From Watersipora subatra (Eukaryota > Bryozoa > Gymnolaemata > Cheilostomatida > Watersiporidae), in the NCBI RefSeq assembly GCF_963576615.1, contig NC_088717.1, forward strand, positions 32,177,324 to 32,241,323: a stretch of 64,000 bases of DNA. The letters are read 5' to 3'. Numbering within the stretch: position 1 is the first letter of the stretch; each line of letters starts with the position of its first letter. The position numbers and the translations under genes were made by a program. Below the pieces are notes generated by a model. That model ran no database searches, was not told where the DNA came from, and saw nothing but the letters and a program-made list of their open reading frames with translations. This document shows positions 11,376 to 23,479 of this stretch, piece after piece.

Positions 11376-11975
11376 CTATAATATGGTCTGTACCATCTGT
11401 CTGTACCATTGATGTTTACTTCTATGGTTTATCTGCAGTGGGTTAATTATGCTTTCAATTAAATCGGCGCTTTCATGTACAAATTCTAGCAGGTGTTGAT
11501 AGTTGTCAGTGTTAGGGAATATTTTCTTTCTTAGGTTAGTGTAATTGCTATATCTGTATAGGTAATGGTCTACTGTTTCGTCCTCATCCAGGCATGTGCA
11601 TGTTAGTGTATATGTTAAATTGAGTTTGTATAAGTGATATTGTAAGGTTGTGTGGCCTGTGAAAAGCCCAGTTAAAATTGATATTTGTCTCTTTGGTAAT
11701 ATAAGTGGAGTAGGGTTTTTCTCCAGATGATCTGATTCTAGGTCCTTTAATAAACCAGTGGAACATCGTCCTGTTATGAGATGAGTTTTCCATCGGCGTT
11801 GTCGATCATTAATTAGTTGCTTTTGAATAGTGGATCTTTTAAAATGACTTGCTGACATGTCGGCTATAGTTGTGTTTCTACCATTTAAACTTACAATGTG
11901 GGAATGTATTTTTTTCTGAAGTTTGCTTTTTGTAGATAACAAAGTTTTTGCGAAATATCTTTGTCCTATTGCCAT
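11376..11975 (-). pseudogene. C-terminus of a second non-LTR retrotransposon (RNase-H-bearing type)
   Basis: A 199-codon open segment with features of the tail of I/Jockey/R1-group LINE ORF2 proteins. A Trp-X-Thr-rich stretch is followed by LTGLFTGHTTLQYHL, then a zinc-knuckle-like CTCLDEDETVDHYLYRY, in which the usual final Cys is Tyr. The consensus of such tails, recalled rather than searched, is TGH...L..HL...C.C...EET..H...C. This element is unrelated to the R4/Dong-like copies nearby. No RT is attached, so it is a 5'-truncated relic. Confidence 0.6.
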
Positions 11976-12040
11976 TCTACAGTATGTGTATATGTCTCTG
12001 GAGCTTAAAGACTCAGCTGTAGGTATGTAGCCTAAAGATT

Positions 12041-12070
12041 AAAGCCAGCTATATATAACTAGCTGGCTTT
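12041..12070. repeat. 30-bp perfect hairpin
   Basis: AAAGCCAGCTA, a short TA-rich loop, then TAGCTGGCTTT. It lies just beyond the LINE fragment ending at 11975. It could be a terminator-like RNA structure or a random palindrome. Confidence 0.5.
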
Positions 12071-12329
12071 TAATAGTACAACTGTATTTTTAACATTTTT
12101 ACTAGAAATGGCAAGTTTTCAGTTTTCAAGAGCTTTAGTTTAGTTAATTTATGCTACATTATTAATTTTGAAGTAACCAAAAAAACTTCTGCTGGCCGTT
12201 TTCTGCTATTTTACAATTCAGCATCACAGGCACCGGACTAATAGGCTGATAAACTGTGTACCACATTTTCGTACCTGTAAATCGGTCTACGCCTCAAATG
12301 GTCTACGACTCTTAGTTAATTAAAGAAAC

Positions 12330-12960
12330 CTTCGGCAATTAGACAATGCAATCATTATATACTTCGATGTTGTAAATTCTAATGATTATTCTTATAATTA
12401 GATATTGTAACAATTTTTTTTATAAAATAAAATAATTAATTCGAATAATAAACTCGGTCAAAAAGAAACAATCACTTTTCAGTTTTTAAGTTAATTACAG
12501 AAACCTTCGGCAATTGAACAATTCCATAGACTGGTGAAATGTGCACGTTTTCTCGTGAAATTTGGACGACTTAATAGTTATACTATCTGTCGCACAGCCT
12601 TATTGACGTTTTGTTGGCCGGTCTTAATTTTGATTAAAAAAGGCTTCTCAAGTTTCTATTTCGATTTTAGGCCGAATTAATCTGTCTTTTTATGTATCAT
12701 ACGATCAGATGGGTTAGTTTTAGGACTTTGCAGTAAACTTTCAAAGACTTAGTAACATATTTAAATCGGTTTATATGTGTTTTGTATCATTATTATACTT
12801 GAACGACTCTACACAAAAATGGTTAAATTTGTTGAGGAAATTTTGGTACAAGGGTTTGATAATTTTTCGGGAGTTGTGTGCACATATGCATTTATCATAA
12901 ATCTCCCAACCAATCGCTTTGCTCGTGTTTGATTGCGGGACAATTTAATTGGTTCATGTC
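12330..12960 (+). repeat. dispersed repeat of unknown class, copy 1
   Basis: Shares about 600 bp with 53440-54330, including the segments AAACCTTCGGCAATT, GACTGGTGAAATGTGC, TTGGCCGGTCTTAATTTTG and GATCAGATGGGTTAGTTTTA. No long frame is open in either copy and no transposon ends are obvious. Confidence 0.7.
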
Positions 12961-13021
12961 ATGTCACAGCATTGCAAATCAAGTACTTATTAGAATGCCT
13001 GCACTTTGACACAAGCTCGTT

Positions 13022-13310
13022 TTATGAGTTTAAACTTGCAAGCTCAGGATTGTATAGAATGAAGTACGTCTCCCAAATGCACAAATTACAGCGTTTACTG
13101 GTCTTATTGTAACTACTCGCTTTCTTCAATATTCTCCACTTGATGTTGTACTGGATGGACTGATCTTTAAGCTGCCAAATATAACTACTTAGCTCTGTTG
13201 GTGTTCGTTTTGATGGATTGTTGAAGCTGCTACGATGGTTGAAGTATCTTTTCTTGAATGTTCCCTCTGTCAGGCTAACATATTTTTGTTTGGCAGCATC
13301 AGGTTTGTTG
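13022..13310 (-). pseudogene. Penelope-like element, GIY-YIG endonuclease remnant
   Basis: The minus strand from about 13310 reads KYVSLTEGTFKKRYFNHRSS, then ELSSYIWQLKD, a CNLCIWE motif (C-X2-C) and NPELASLNS before a stop at 13024-13022. This is the signature of the C-terminal GIY-YIG domain of Penelope-like retroelements: K-Y-(V/I)-G-L-T-E-G-x-F-K-x-R, N-H, S-F, ELS-Y-(I/V)-W, and C-x-L-C-x-E-K. The conserved Gly of Y-x-G is Ser here. No RT domain precedes it. There is no ATG, so the segment is a fragment of a larger ORF. Confidence 0.7.
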
Positions 13311-13314
13311 GTCT

Positions 13315-13490
13315 TAAAGGTTGATTTGCAACAAAATTCACATTACAGTTATTTGGTATCATAAGATTCACCATGTCTTACTCTGTTCTGTTGTAGGTGC
13401 AAAATATATGGGAATGTGATTACAAGCTCTTAAAAGTTAAAAAACGAACAATTAATTGCAGCCATACGGGACCGCTGTAGTTTGGATTCG
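13315..13490 (-). repeat. dispersed repeat, inverted copy
   Basis: Reverse complement of the sequences at 14046-14200 and 48503-48680. Shared blocks include CAGAGTAAGACATGGTGAA, GTGAATTTTGTTGCAA and AGCTTTTAAAAGCTT. It abuts the Penelope fragment. Confidence 0.75.
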
Positions 13491-14045
13491 CTTTCCAAAA
13501 CGGCTCAAACGGGACGTAGTTGTTACAGGATGGTTTCTGTTTACACTTTCATGCAATCTCATTTGTCAAAATATTTTCACAAATATACTCCACACATTCA
13601 ATAAAACCATGTCTATTGTTCTTACGCATCTGTTTTATCGTCATATTAATGCTGTCACTTTTAGCACTGATATCTTATAACTTACCATAAAAAATCGTTA
13701 AACTTTTTAACCTCACCTCGAAGGAGTACATATCATTGTCTGATAATCATGACAAGCCTGTTAGTTACCTGTGATAATCGAAAAGTGCCGCAAAAATTAT
13801 TTTTGAAGTATTGGGTCACATGATCAGATTACGACTTGACGATTAGTCCAAGCCGAAACAAAACTGTAAAGTAGCGAGCATCTATATTTGATACGGGGTC
13901 TTCGGTACAACCCGAAGTGTTTGTCATAAACTACTGCTACAATAAGTTTTATATTGAGCTTTTTATTGGCCTTTCAATTCACGTGAGAACATCACGTGAC
14001 AAGGCGATAACCAAACTGTAATGACAACGTCAGATAAATAAAGAG

Positions 14046-14200
14046 ATTCCAATCTACGGCGGCTTTTCGTTTTTGAGCTTTTAAAAGCTTGTAATCACAT
14101 TTCCACGTATTTGGCACCTACAAGACAACAGAGTAAGACATGGTGAATCTTTTGATACCAAATTACTATAATGTGAATTTTGTTGCAAGTCAACCTTTAA
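14046..14200 (+). repeat. dispersed repeat, direct copy
   Basis: Same family as 13315-13490 but in the opposite orientation, so the two form an inverted pair with a spacer of about 555 bp. A third copy lies at 48503-48680. Confidence 0.75.
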
Positions 14201-14245
14201 TTGTAGCCTGATAGATGACAGAACTAAACGACAGATAGACTACAG

Positions 14246-14357
14246 ACCTGCTATATATATAGCAGGTCAACTATATATATATACATGTATATTAGTATAT
14301 ATAAATATAATTTATATATATATTATAGGTATATATATATTATAGGTATATATATAC

Positions 14358-14456
<99 letters not shown>

Positions 14457-14475
14457 GTATATATATATAGCAGAT
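14246..14475. repeat. (TA)n microsatellite with hairpin
   Basis: Starts with the palindrome ACCTGC-TATATATATA-GCAGGT and continues as TA repeats with a few ATGTAT and ATTATAGG interruptions. It immediately precedes the 5' boundary of the LINE copy at 14480. Confidence 0.9.
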
Positions 14476-14479
14476 ACCC

Positions 14480-16690
14480 TGCTTTCATATGATTATGAAA
14501 CAAGGTACCACTACGCAGAGTTAACAAGGCCATACCTAAGAAGCTGTTAAAAGGCATTACTTGGCACTGGACTTTATCTCAACGGGATCGATCAATGAGA
14601 CTAATGCTCTAATCTGCAGTACGACAACCATCGTCTTAGAGGAGATGGGTAATACACCACTGTCAACAAGGCTTCAAACCAATCCGTTTTGGCAGATGAG
14701 GCTGCAAAATAAGATCAAGGACTTGTGCAAGAAACTTAGTAGGCTTGGTGAGAGATCTAACCACATTTTGCAGCATCTAAAAGGGAAGCCACAATGGAAG
14801 CTCTAGAATCTGCCAAACAGCAGTTAGTAGCACTTTCGGCGCGACCGAAGTGCTACACCAAAGAGCGGGATAACAAGAGAAGGAACAAACTGTTTACCAG
14901 TAATTTATCGAGAATGTATTCCCAGTTCAAGGGTGAACTACAGAGGCCAATGCCAGACCCTTCCAAATCCTGTACCTCAAAGTTCTGGAAGGACATCTGC
15001 AAAAACGAGGCTACTCATAACACCACTGAAAATTGGCTGAAGAGGCTCAAAGAGCGCCACCAACACACTGTGGCTCAGCAAAGACTCACCATCAGCAAAT
15101 TGGACATCAAGTGCAGAGTGCAGCGTATGAAGAACTAGGCAGCACCTGAACCTGACATGGTTTCAGCCTCCGGTTGTAGAATTTGATATCACTTTACAAT
15201 GGAATGGCAAAGTAGATGGAATGCCAAATGGAAGAAGGTGATTATCCAGAATAGTTGACCAAAGGACAAACTATACTTCTGATGAAAGACGCGAAGCAGG
15301 GGTCGATTCTCAAAAACTATCGGCCAATAACATGCTTGCCCACTACATGGAAACTGCTCTCAGAAATAGTTGCAGAGAAACTGGAATAGCACATGATTCA
15401 CTATGTGACCAGTGCTCAGATAGGAGTTGGATGCAACACCCGAGGAGCCAAACATCAGTTGCTGGTTGATCGAACGGTCTGTCAAGACAGCAGGAGAAGG
15501 CATACAAATTTTGCCATGGTTTAGATTGACCAAAAAAAGGCCTATGACTCAATTCTCCAAAGTTGGATACTTGAGTGCCTAAGGTTGTACAATGTTCACC
15601 CTGCCCTTGTGACGTTCATCAAGATGCCAATGACCAAATGGAAGATGGAACTGGAGACTAATGGTAAAAAGCTGGCGAGTGCCAAAATCAAGCGAGGCAT
15701 CTATCAAGGTAACTCCTTATTACCGTTGCTCTTTTGCATATGCCTAAACCCTCTAAGCGATATGCTGGAGAAGACTCAATATGGGTACCAGTTTAGAAGT
15801 GGCACCAAAATAAACCACATTTTTTACGCGGGTGACATCAAGCTGTACGCTAAGAAGGAAATTGACACCGGTTCACTAATACATCTTACTCAGGTCTACA
15901 GCAGGGACATCGGAATGAAGTTCAATATTGAAAAATGCGGAAGGCTACTTCTAAAAAAACATTTTGTGCACATAAATGGCCTAGAAATGCAAATTGGTAC
16001 CATCAAAGATATAGAAGAAGCGTACAAGTACTTGGGGATTATGCAAAGCAACATCAACCATCAACCGAATGCAAAAAACGCGTTCGGCAAGTCCTACGAA
16101 GTCCGCTCAATACCAGAAATGAAGTCATGGCAATAAATACCTACACACTGCCAGTAATAAGATACTCAGCAGGCATAATAAAGGAAATAGATATAGAAAC
16201 TCGTAAACTGCTGACCATGCATGGAGCACTCCACTCAAAATCCGGTACTACTAGATTGTATCTCGGTAGGAAAGATGGTGGTAGGAGACTCAAAAGTGTG
16301 CAGCAGACAGTGAAAGAAAAATAACAAATCATTAAAGCCTATGCAGCCTCCATGGCCACTACAGATAAGTTGTTAGATGAACTTAAATTGGCTGCTCTTA
16401 CAATGGAGCTTCACAGTAATGGTGAGGAGCTTGACTGGCACATAAAACCTCTTCATGGTGCTTACCATCAACAAATATCTAAGGTTGGCAATCTCCACCA
16501 GACATATGTGTGGCTGAACAAAGGGAACTTACCGGCCAATATAGAGTCACTACTCATGGCAGGCCAGGAGCAAGTGCTCTCAACAAGGCAACTCCAAACA
16601 AAGATCTATCACACTAGAAACAATCCTAAATGCAGACTGTGCAAAGATGTACCTGAGACTATCCAACACATCATCTGTGGATGCGAGCGT
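14480..16690 (+). pseudogene. R4/Dong-like LINE, longest copy, with RT domain
   Basis: The only copy that includes N-terminal and RT parts. Open blocks at 14561-14806 and 14794-15138 are a basic N-terminal region; 15585-16136 is RT; 16352-16690 is the C-terminal region up to the CCHC knuckle. RT features: KIKRGIYQGNS with LLPLLFCICLNPLSDML (motif B), then FYAGDIKLYAK at motif C, where the family has F/YADD, so a catalytic Asp is Gly. Frameshifts separate the blocks and stops interrupt 15140-15580. The 3' part, including the endonuclease, is missing because the copy ends at about 16690 next to unrelated DNA. It is clearly dead. Confidence 0.75.
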
Positions 16691-16699
16691 CTAGAGCAA

Positions 16700-18730
16700 A
16701 GGTTTCCAATTAGGTTCGCTGGTTTTCCCCCTTTCCAAACTACAAAAATTCTCTCCCCCTATTCTATCAGGCTTCGTCGTGCTTTCAATCTGTATACTTC
16801 TTCATATTTGGTCATTTCTGCATTTAACAGTGCCAAATATTACGGTAACTATCTCAGCATTTAGTAGTTTACCTAAAGTCTAGTTAAAAATTTTGTAACA
16901 CATTTTATTTATGATTCTAACAAATTGTGTTAAGTATATACATGCTGTGCAAATGAATAAAATACATATGAACAAAATAGGAATTCATAATAGTGTGATG
17001 TGTGACATTTTTTCTCCTCCACCAGTTTGTTTATGCGTGGGTTGGTTGATGATATTGCACACCTGAGATCTGGCTCAACTTTCAGTTTGTTGCACTGCTT
17101 CATTTTGATATCTAGTAGCATTGAAAAGTCGGATTCACATAAATAAGTAGAAACAAATGGGAGCAAAGTTTGAAATGCAAGCTCTACCACTTTGGGTAGG
17201 AATGCTGCATAAGAGCCCAGAGTTCCGTAGCCTCTTTCTCTTTCCATACATCTTTAGCCGTCAAATAGTTTTTCAGTTCAAGGAACTCATCTTGACATGC
17301 ATCAGACAGCCTTTGTGTTGAAAACATGAATGGGTTTCAGACCATATCTAATTTATCACTACTCACTTCAGCGAAATAACTTCTAAACTCCTCTTCAAGT
17401 TCTTTTAGATGAGCTGTGATGTCACGTTGGATAGAACTGGGCATTTGATTACTGTTCTCTGCCAAAATCATATCCAAGTTCTCAAACATGCCTACATTCT
17501 TCACTGCCACTTTCCACTTTCAGTTTCCCATCTTATTTATAAAGGCTTTAAGGCAGTCTACAAACTTAAAATGTTAGCATTTCTGCCTTGCATTTGTAAG
17601 TTGCAAGCTTGCTTAGCTGTCCAAAGATGTCAGTAAAGTAGCCAAGGTGCATGATCCACTCAGCATCATTGAGCCAAGACAAAAATCTCAATTCACTTCA
17701 TTCTTGGAAGAATAACTTCAGCTCATCTCTCAGTTCAAACACTCTTTCTGTGACATTTCCTTTTGATAGCCAGCGTACTTCGGAGTGATACAGGAGAACC
17801 TGGTGACTTGCATCCATACCTCCACAGAGCTGCTTGAAAAGCCTTGAATTCAGAGCACTTTCTTTGATGAAGTTCACAATCTGTATAATTTCATCCAGTG
17901 TGCCCTGTAGTGATGTTGGGGAGTATTTTGGAAGCTAAAGCCTGGCAGTAACTCATACAGTACATTCGGTTTACCTGCGGTGATTTTTTCTTCACAAGAG
18001 CATGAAAGACTGACTTTGAGCCAATCATACCTGGGGCACCATCCGTACAGCAACCACATAGCTTGTACAGCAACCACACAGCTTTGCCCAGTCAAGGTTG
18101 CCTGCTTTAAAAAACACTTCTACTGCTCTGAGAACATCTGCCACTTTTGTTGTTGTTTGAAGTGAGGTACAGAGAAGAAACTCCTCCTTACCCTTACCCT
18201 GGAGTGCACATACCTCGCGAAAACTAGCAGTTGTGAGCAGGAAGCAACATCTGTTGACTCATCCAATTAGATTGAAAGTAGGCCAAACACAGCGGATTTG
18301 ATCTCATCAATTACTTGAGCTTTCATACCTTCACACAATTTACCAATCCTTCTCTGTACAGCGTTATTTGACAGCGCAATGGATGCTATCTTTGTTTCAG
18401 ATCCTTTTCCAATCTCAGCCATTTTTGTGCACATGGTTTAATTAGGTTTTCTCCAATTGTGTGTGGCTAATGTTGTCGAGCGATTTCGAGGGAAACGACA
18501 TATGAGGCTTCTGTAACTTTTTTATTTGTTTGGCTGAATGACCCAGATGAATTCAGTTTCATTCGTTTCGATGCTTGCCCATGAAGCTCCAAATGATTTT
18601 TCTTTGTCCTTATGTTGCGCATGACCATTCTGCAAGTGTCCCTTCAGTTTTGTAGGCTTCATAGAATCATTTGATAGTATTTTTGTACAAAACACACACT
18701 GTGGTCTTTCATCCCTATCCACTGTGGTAG
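16700..18730 (-). pseudogene. BED-finger hAT transposase relic (ZBED5/FAM200-like)
   Basis: The minus strand shows the pieces of a BED-zinc-finger hAT protein in order. At 18722-18522 is a BED finger with CVFCTKILSNDSMKPTKLKGH. At about 17900-17650 is the conserved core NSRLFKQLC, SEVRWLSKGNV, FELRDELKLFF and WLNDAEWIMHLGYFTDIF. At 17247-16930 is the C-terminal dimerisation region with ESDFSMLLDIK, KVEPDLRCAIS and NPRINKLV. An in-frame TGA after FFQE and several frame changes break it. It sits where the LINE copy at 14480-16690 ends, so the hAT may have inserted there, though I could not identify a clean pair of inverted ends. A domesticated gene is unlikely given the breaks. Confidence 0.7.
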
Positions 18731-18984
18731 AAATAAATCCATACTGGATGTAGGATTTCTCATAATTTTTTTTACTTCTACTCTACACGGAAAAATCTGT
18801 AGTAATGAAATTTAATTATACATTTAATATAGTAAACATAGTAATACACTTAATTCCAGCCACCAAAGTAGAGGTATTTACTATTCACTGTAAAGTATTT
18901 TTAAATAGTACTGGCTTACCTAATGGCACAGCCCTTGTATCCACTGAAAATATCAACACCTTGCTTCCTCCCAGTGCTGCACAT

Positions 18985-19223
<239 letters not shown>

Positions 19224-19289
19224 ACCGCTAGGTTAGTAGGGAAAATGTGGACAAGAGTTTGAGGTTGACCTCCGCTAGACTCTCTTGTT

Positions 19290-19362
19290 GAACAAAGGTG
19301 AACTGAAAACAAATACAGAGTCGCTAATCATGGCAGTATAGAAGCAAGTGCTCCACACACTA
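19290..19362 (+). mobile_element. short R4/Dong-like LINE fragment
   Basis: Matches the element near ACAGAGTCGCTAATCATGGC, followed by GAAGCAAGTGCTCC, as at 52340-52390. It is only about 70 bp long and diverged. It again lies near a TA tract. Confidence 0.5.
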
Positions 19363-19512
19363 GCCACATAAGCTACGCTAGCCATGTCATCAATATTTCT
19401 TGCCAATTATGCTATGTTTAGAAACAATGATATCATGCGAGACTATGACTTTAGAACCTATGTCTATGACTATACAATACAACATTACCACTAATAAAGC
19501 AATATTCTTCTT

Positions 19513-20027
19513 TAGTGCTGTGCGATAGGGCACTGCATGCTAAAACGATATAATTATTGTCCCTGTGAGTTATCGATATCATTCAGTATCAAAACTTTGG
19601 AGTTATGCTCTCTCGATACAGATTATTGTGATGTTTCACAAAAAAAACAGCAATACAAGGGCGATGATCGTGTCCAAATGCAAAAAAATTAGGAGTTGTC
19701 TTTTCCCGCTACCTTTATTTAAGAGACTTTTATGAAACTTTTTTCTATTTTATCGGTTCGTTTCTAGAAGATTCTCAAAGATAAAACAAATGCGCTGGCT
19801 CGCAAATAAGTTTTTAGGAACTAATGCTGTACCGGTATTGAGTCATGAAAGCCGGCAATAATCGATGTTGGTTCTGCCAATTAAACACAGATATTTATCG
19901 TCTTGACATGATATCGAGAACGTCGATATACCCCATTATAGAATTGACCAACAAAACATCCCAAAATAATATCGTCCCACACAAAATCGACACCTATCGT
20001 CCAGTATCGTTTTATCATTCAGCACTA
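19513..20027. mobile_element. hAT-like MITE, 515 bp
   Basis: Ends are TAGTGCTGTGCGATA and the inverse of TAGTGCTGAATGATA. The flanks TTCTTCTT (19505-19512) and TTCTTCCT (20028-20035) look like an 8-bp target duplication with one mismatch. The interior is rich in ATCGATA and TATCG motifs and has no convincing ORF. The CAGTGCTG...CGATA ends match a hAT end type found in many animals. Confidence 0.65.
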
Positions 20028-20232
20028 TTCTTCCTATGACAGTATGCAGTAGTTACTACTGCCTAGTATGCAATATACACACAGTACAACTGTTTTCTAA
20101 TGTGTAGTTAACAGTATTGGTAGTGATGGTATTACCCACTACACAGTGTGCAGTGCTGGATGCCGTGGGAGTGTTGCTAGTGCGCATTTCGTAGTGCTAA
20201 ATGTAGTAGCAGCTTTTGCATTATAATGCTTA

Positions 20233-20617
20233 CTGAAATATTGAGTTGAGTTGGATGGGACTGAAATATTGAGTCGAGTTGGATGGGACTGAAATGTTGA
20301 GTTAAGTTGGATGGGACTGAAATATTGAGTTGAGTTGGAGGGGACTGAAATATTGAGTTGAGTTGGTTGGGACTGAAACATTGAGTTGAGTTGGATGGGA
20401 CTGAAATATTGAGTTGAGTTGGAAGGGACTGAAATATTCAGTTGAGTTGGATGGGACTGAAACATTGAGTTGAGTTGAATGGGACTGAAATATTGAGTTG
20501 AGTTGGATGGGACTGAAATATGAAGTTGGTGGGACTGAAATATTGAGTTGAGTTGGATGGGACTGGAATATTGAGTTGAGTTGGATGGGACTGAAATATT
20601 GAGTTGAGTTGGATGCT
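20233..20617. repeat. 28-bp minisatellite, about 14 units
   Basis: Unit TGGGACTGAAATATTGAGTT plus GAGTTGGA, with point variants and one shortened unit near 20522. The serine- and asparagine-rich peptides it can encode on the minus strand in several frames are artefacts of the repeat. Confidence 0.9.
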
Positions 20618-21488
20618 ATCAAAACACAATTTTGAAAAATGGGAATGCTACTTAAACTTTGAGTATGAGTGGGCAAACAAATTGATCACAATGAGCCTGT
20701 TGTGAATAATTGAAATGAGAATCTATGATGGTACTAATATATAATGTTAAGAAGAATACAATACAAAGCCCCAATTTAATCTGAATGGTTATAATGCTCA
20801 ACTCCCTATTTGATGATGATGATGGGGGGGCTAGAGCGGAAGTTCAATTAGTTGATGGCACTTACTACAAGCAATCAAAGTTGAAGCTGTGTAGGTCATC
20901 ATTTCCGTTGTTAACTTTCAAACACTATTGATTGTGGTGAGATCTTGGGGCAGTGTGAAGTAACAGTAAAATATCAGTACAGATGCTTGTGAAGCTAGTA
21001 GTGTCAGTTGATTCACAGTATCAACTTCATACTAGTGAGCAGTTTTAACACACATGCAGCTTCAAGTTTTGGAGAATGCGCATTCACAGTATGCATGAAG
21101 TGCCGGGCTTCAAAAATTTCATGATGGAAGTAAATGCGCATTACATCACAGTAGTCAGTTTTCAGTAGATACATACATAGTTTCATTAGAGGTAAATGTC
21201 TATTACACATTAGAAAGTTGTAATGCACTGCAAAACCACTGCGCACTTCAATGACACAGTGCAACCCAGCGATGTGTGAACGAGAACAAACAACCTTACT
21301 ATAGTTGATATTGAAACCAACATTACATTACAAATATTCACAATATGTATCAAATCAGATCGTTTACAGAACTGAAATGCTGTATTACAATGAGGGCAAT
21401 ATGAATACAATACGGGCATCCCACATGCTTTAAAAAGAGGTCTAATTTGCAAGTTGAATAAATTGTTGTACCAGAAAATGTTGCCAAG

Positions 21489-21715
21489 TTTTCATTTCTC
21501 TGGCACACACTCGATAAAGCATTGAGGTTCTCTGGCACACACTCGATAAAGCATTGAGGTTCTCTGGCACACACTCGATAAAGCATTGAGGTTCTCTGGC
21601 ACACACTCGATAAAGCATAGAGTTTCCCTAGCACACACTCGATAAAGCATAGAGTTTCCCTAGCACACACTCGATAAAGCATAGAGTTTCCTTGGCACAC
21701 GCTCGACGAAACAAA
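21489..21715. repeat. 32-bp minisatellite, 7 units
   Basis: Unit TCTCTGGCACACACTCGATA plus AAGCATTGAGGT. It is exactly 32 bp between the first copies (starts near 21501, 21533 and 21565); later units change to TTTCCCTAGC. Confidence 0.9.
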
Positions 21716-21774
21716 GAGGTCTTTTGACGGACAAGCTACTTTCTTTACTCTGTGATCAAACAACTTCAGATGTT

Positions 21775-22950
21775 ATGAAAGGTGAAGGTTATGAGAGGTG
21801 GAGCTTATGAGAGGTGGAGCTTATGAGAGGTGGAGCTAATGAGAGGTGGAGCTTATGAGAGGTGGAGCTTATGAGAGGTGGAGCTTATGAGAGGTGGAGC
21901 TTATGAGAGGTGGAGCTTATGAGAGGTGAAGATTATGAGAGGTGGAGCTTATGAGCTGTGGAGCTTATGAGAGGTGGAGCTTATGAGAGGTGAAGATTAT
22001 GAGGTGAAGCTTATGAAAGGTAGAACTTATGAGAAATGGAACTTATGAGAAATGGAGCTTATGAGAGGTGAAGCTTATGAGAGGTGGAGCTTATGAGAGG
22101 TGGAGCTTATGAGAGGTGGAGCTTATGAGAGGTGAAGATTATGAGGTGAAGCTTATGAAAGGTAGAACTTATGAGAAATGGAACTTATGAGAAATGGAGC
22201 TTATGAGAGGTGAAGCTTATGAGAGGTGGAGCTTATGAGAGGTGGAGCTTATGAGAGGTGGAGCTTATGAGAGGTGGAGCTTATGAGAGGTGAAGCTTAT
22301 GAGAGGTGAAGCTTATGAGAGGTGAAGCTTATGAGATGTGAAGCTTATGAGAGGTGAAGCTTATGAGAGGTGAAGATTATGAGAGGTGAAGCTTATGAGA
22401 GGTGGAGCTCATGAGAGGTGGAGCTTGTGAGAGGTGAAGCTTATGACAGGTGGAGCTTATAAGAGGTGAAGCTTATGACAGGTGGAGCTTATGAGAGGTG
22501 AAGCTCATGAGAGGTGGAGCTTATGAGAGGTGGAGCTTGTGAGAGGTGGAGCTTATGAGAGGTGGAGCTTATGAGAGGTGAAGCATATGAGAGGTGGAGC
22601 TTTTGAGAGGTGAATTTATGAGATGTGAAGCTTAGGAGAGGTGGAGCTTATGAGAGGTGGAGCTTATGAGAGATGGAGCTTATGAGAGGTGAAGCTTATG
22701 AGAGGTGAAGTTTATGAGAGGTGAAGATTATGAGAGGAGGAGCTTATGAGGTGGAGCTTATGAGAGGTGGAGCTTATGAGAGGTAAAGCATATGAGAGGT
22801 GGAGCTTTTGAGATGTGAATTTATGAGATGTGAAGCTTATGACAGGTGGAGCTTATGAGGTGAAGCATATGAGAGGTGGAGCTTATGAGAGGTGGAGCTT
22901 ATGAGAGGTGAAGCTTATGAAAGGTGGAGCTTATGAGAGGTGGAGCTTTG
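21775..22950. repeat. 16-bp minisatellite, about 70 units
   Basis: Unit TATGAGAGGTGGAGCT with GGTGAAGCT and other variants, spanning nearly 1.2 kb. A block around 21990-22060 recurs at 22130-22200, showing that multi-unit blocks were copied (higher-order structure). It is purine-rich on this strand. It lies just past the 3' end of the DHRS12-like gene. Confidence 0.92.
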
Positions 22951-23065
22951 TTTCACATGAGTAAGTGAATTGATGTGCAAATGCAAAGCTCAACAATGTT
23001 AGACAGAGACTGCCTGGACAGTGACCTTTTCTCATTAAAACTTGCTGCTTCATGCTATTGCTGCA

Positions 23066-23071
23066 TTTATT
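23066..23071 (-). promoter_or_regulatory. poly(A) signal of the DHRS12-like gene
   Basis: AATAAA on the minus strand, about 290 nt downstream of the TAG stop. It is the first perfect signal I see after the last exon and lies just before the large minisatellite. Confidence 0.5.
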
Positions 23072-23357
23072 TTCATATCACAATAAATATGAATCAACCA
23101 ATATGAATAAAAACAGTTGAAAATGTAGGATAACTCACTTCATAACAGATTTGATCTTTATCAATCAGCTGAGAGCATCATGGGTGATAGAGTTAGTCCA
23201 AACAGTAACTATACATTTGATTGTTCAACAAAATGGGATAAAATGCACAATTTTATCCCCACAACGATTTATAAGTGTTGTTATCTGTTCAAAATAAGTT
23301 GAAAGTGTCCGATCAGAAACTAATTCATAAAACATTCACACGTAACCTCAGCATATA

Positions 23358-23479
23358 CTACGCTAGCGAATTCTTGACCTGGTCCAACATCTCGTCTAAC
23401 ACTTTCATAAACCTCTTCCTATCTGACTCAGACTCTTGTGTGCAGCATAGCGGTAGATGAGTGGCAACTGGCTGACGGT
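23358..23479 (-). CDS. DHRS12: DHRS12-like exon 8 (last coding exon)
   Basis: 122 nt encoding [20 protein letters not shown] through KNSLA and a TAG at 23360-23358. The acceptor is GTTATAG|ACC. The preceding intron is only 128 bp, in contrast with the kilobase-size introns elsewhere in the gene. Confidence 0.92.
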
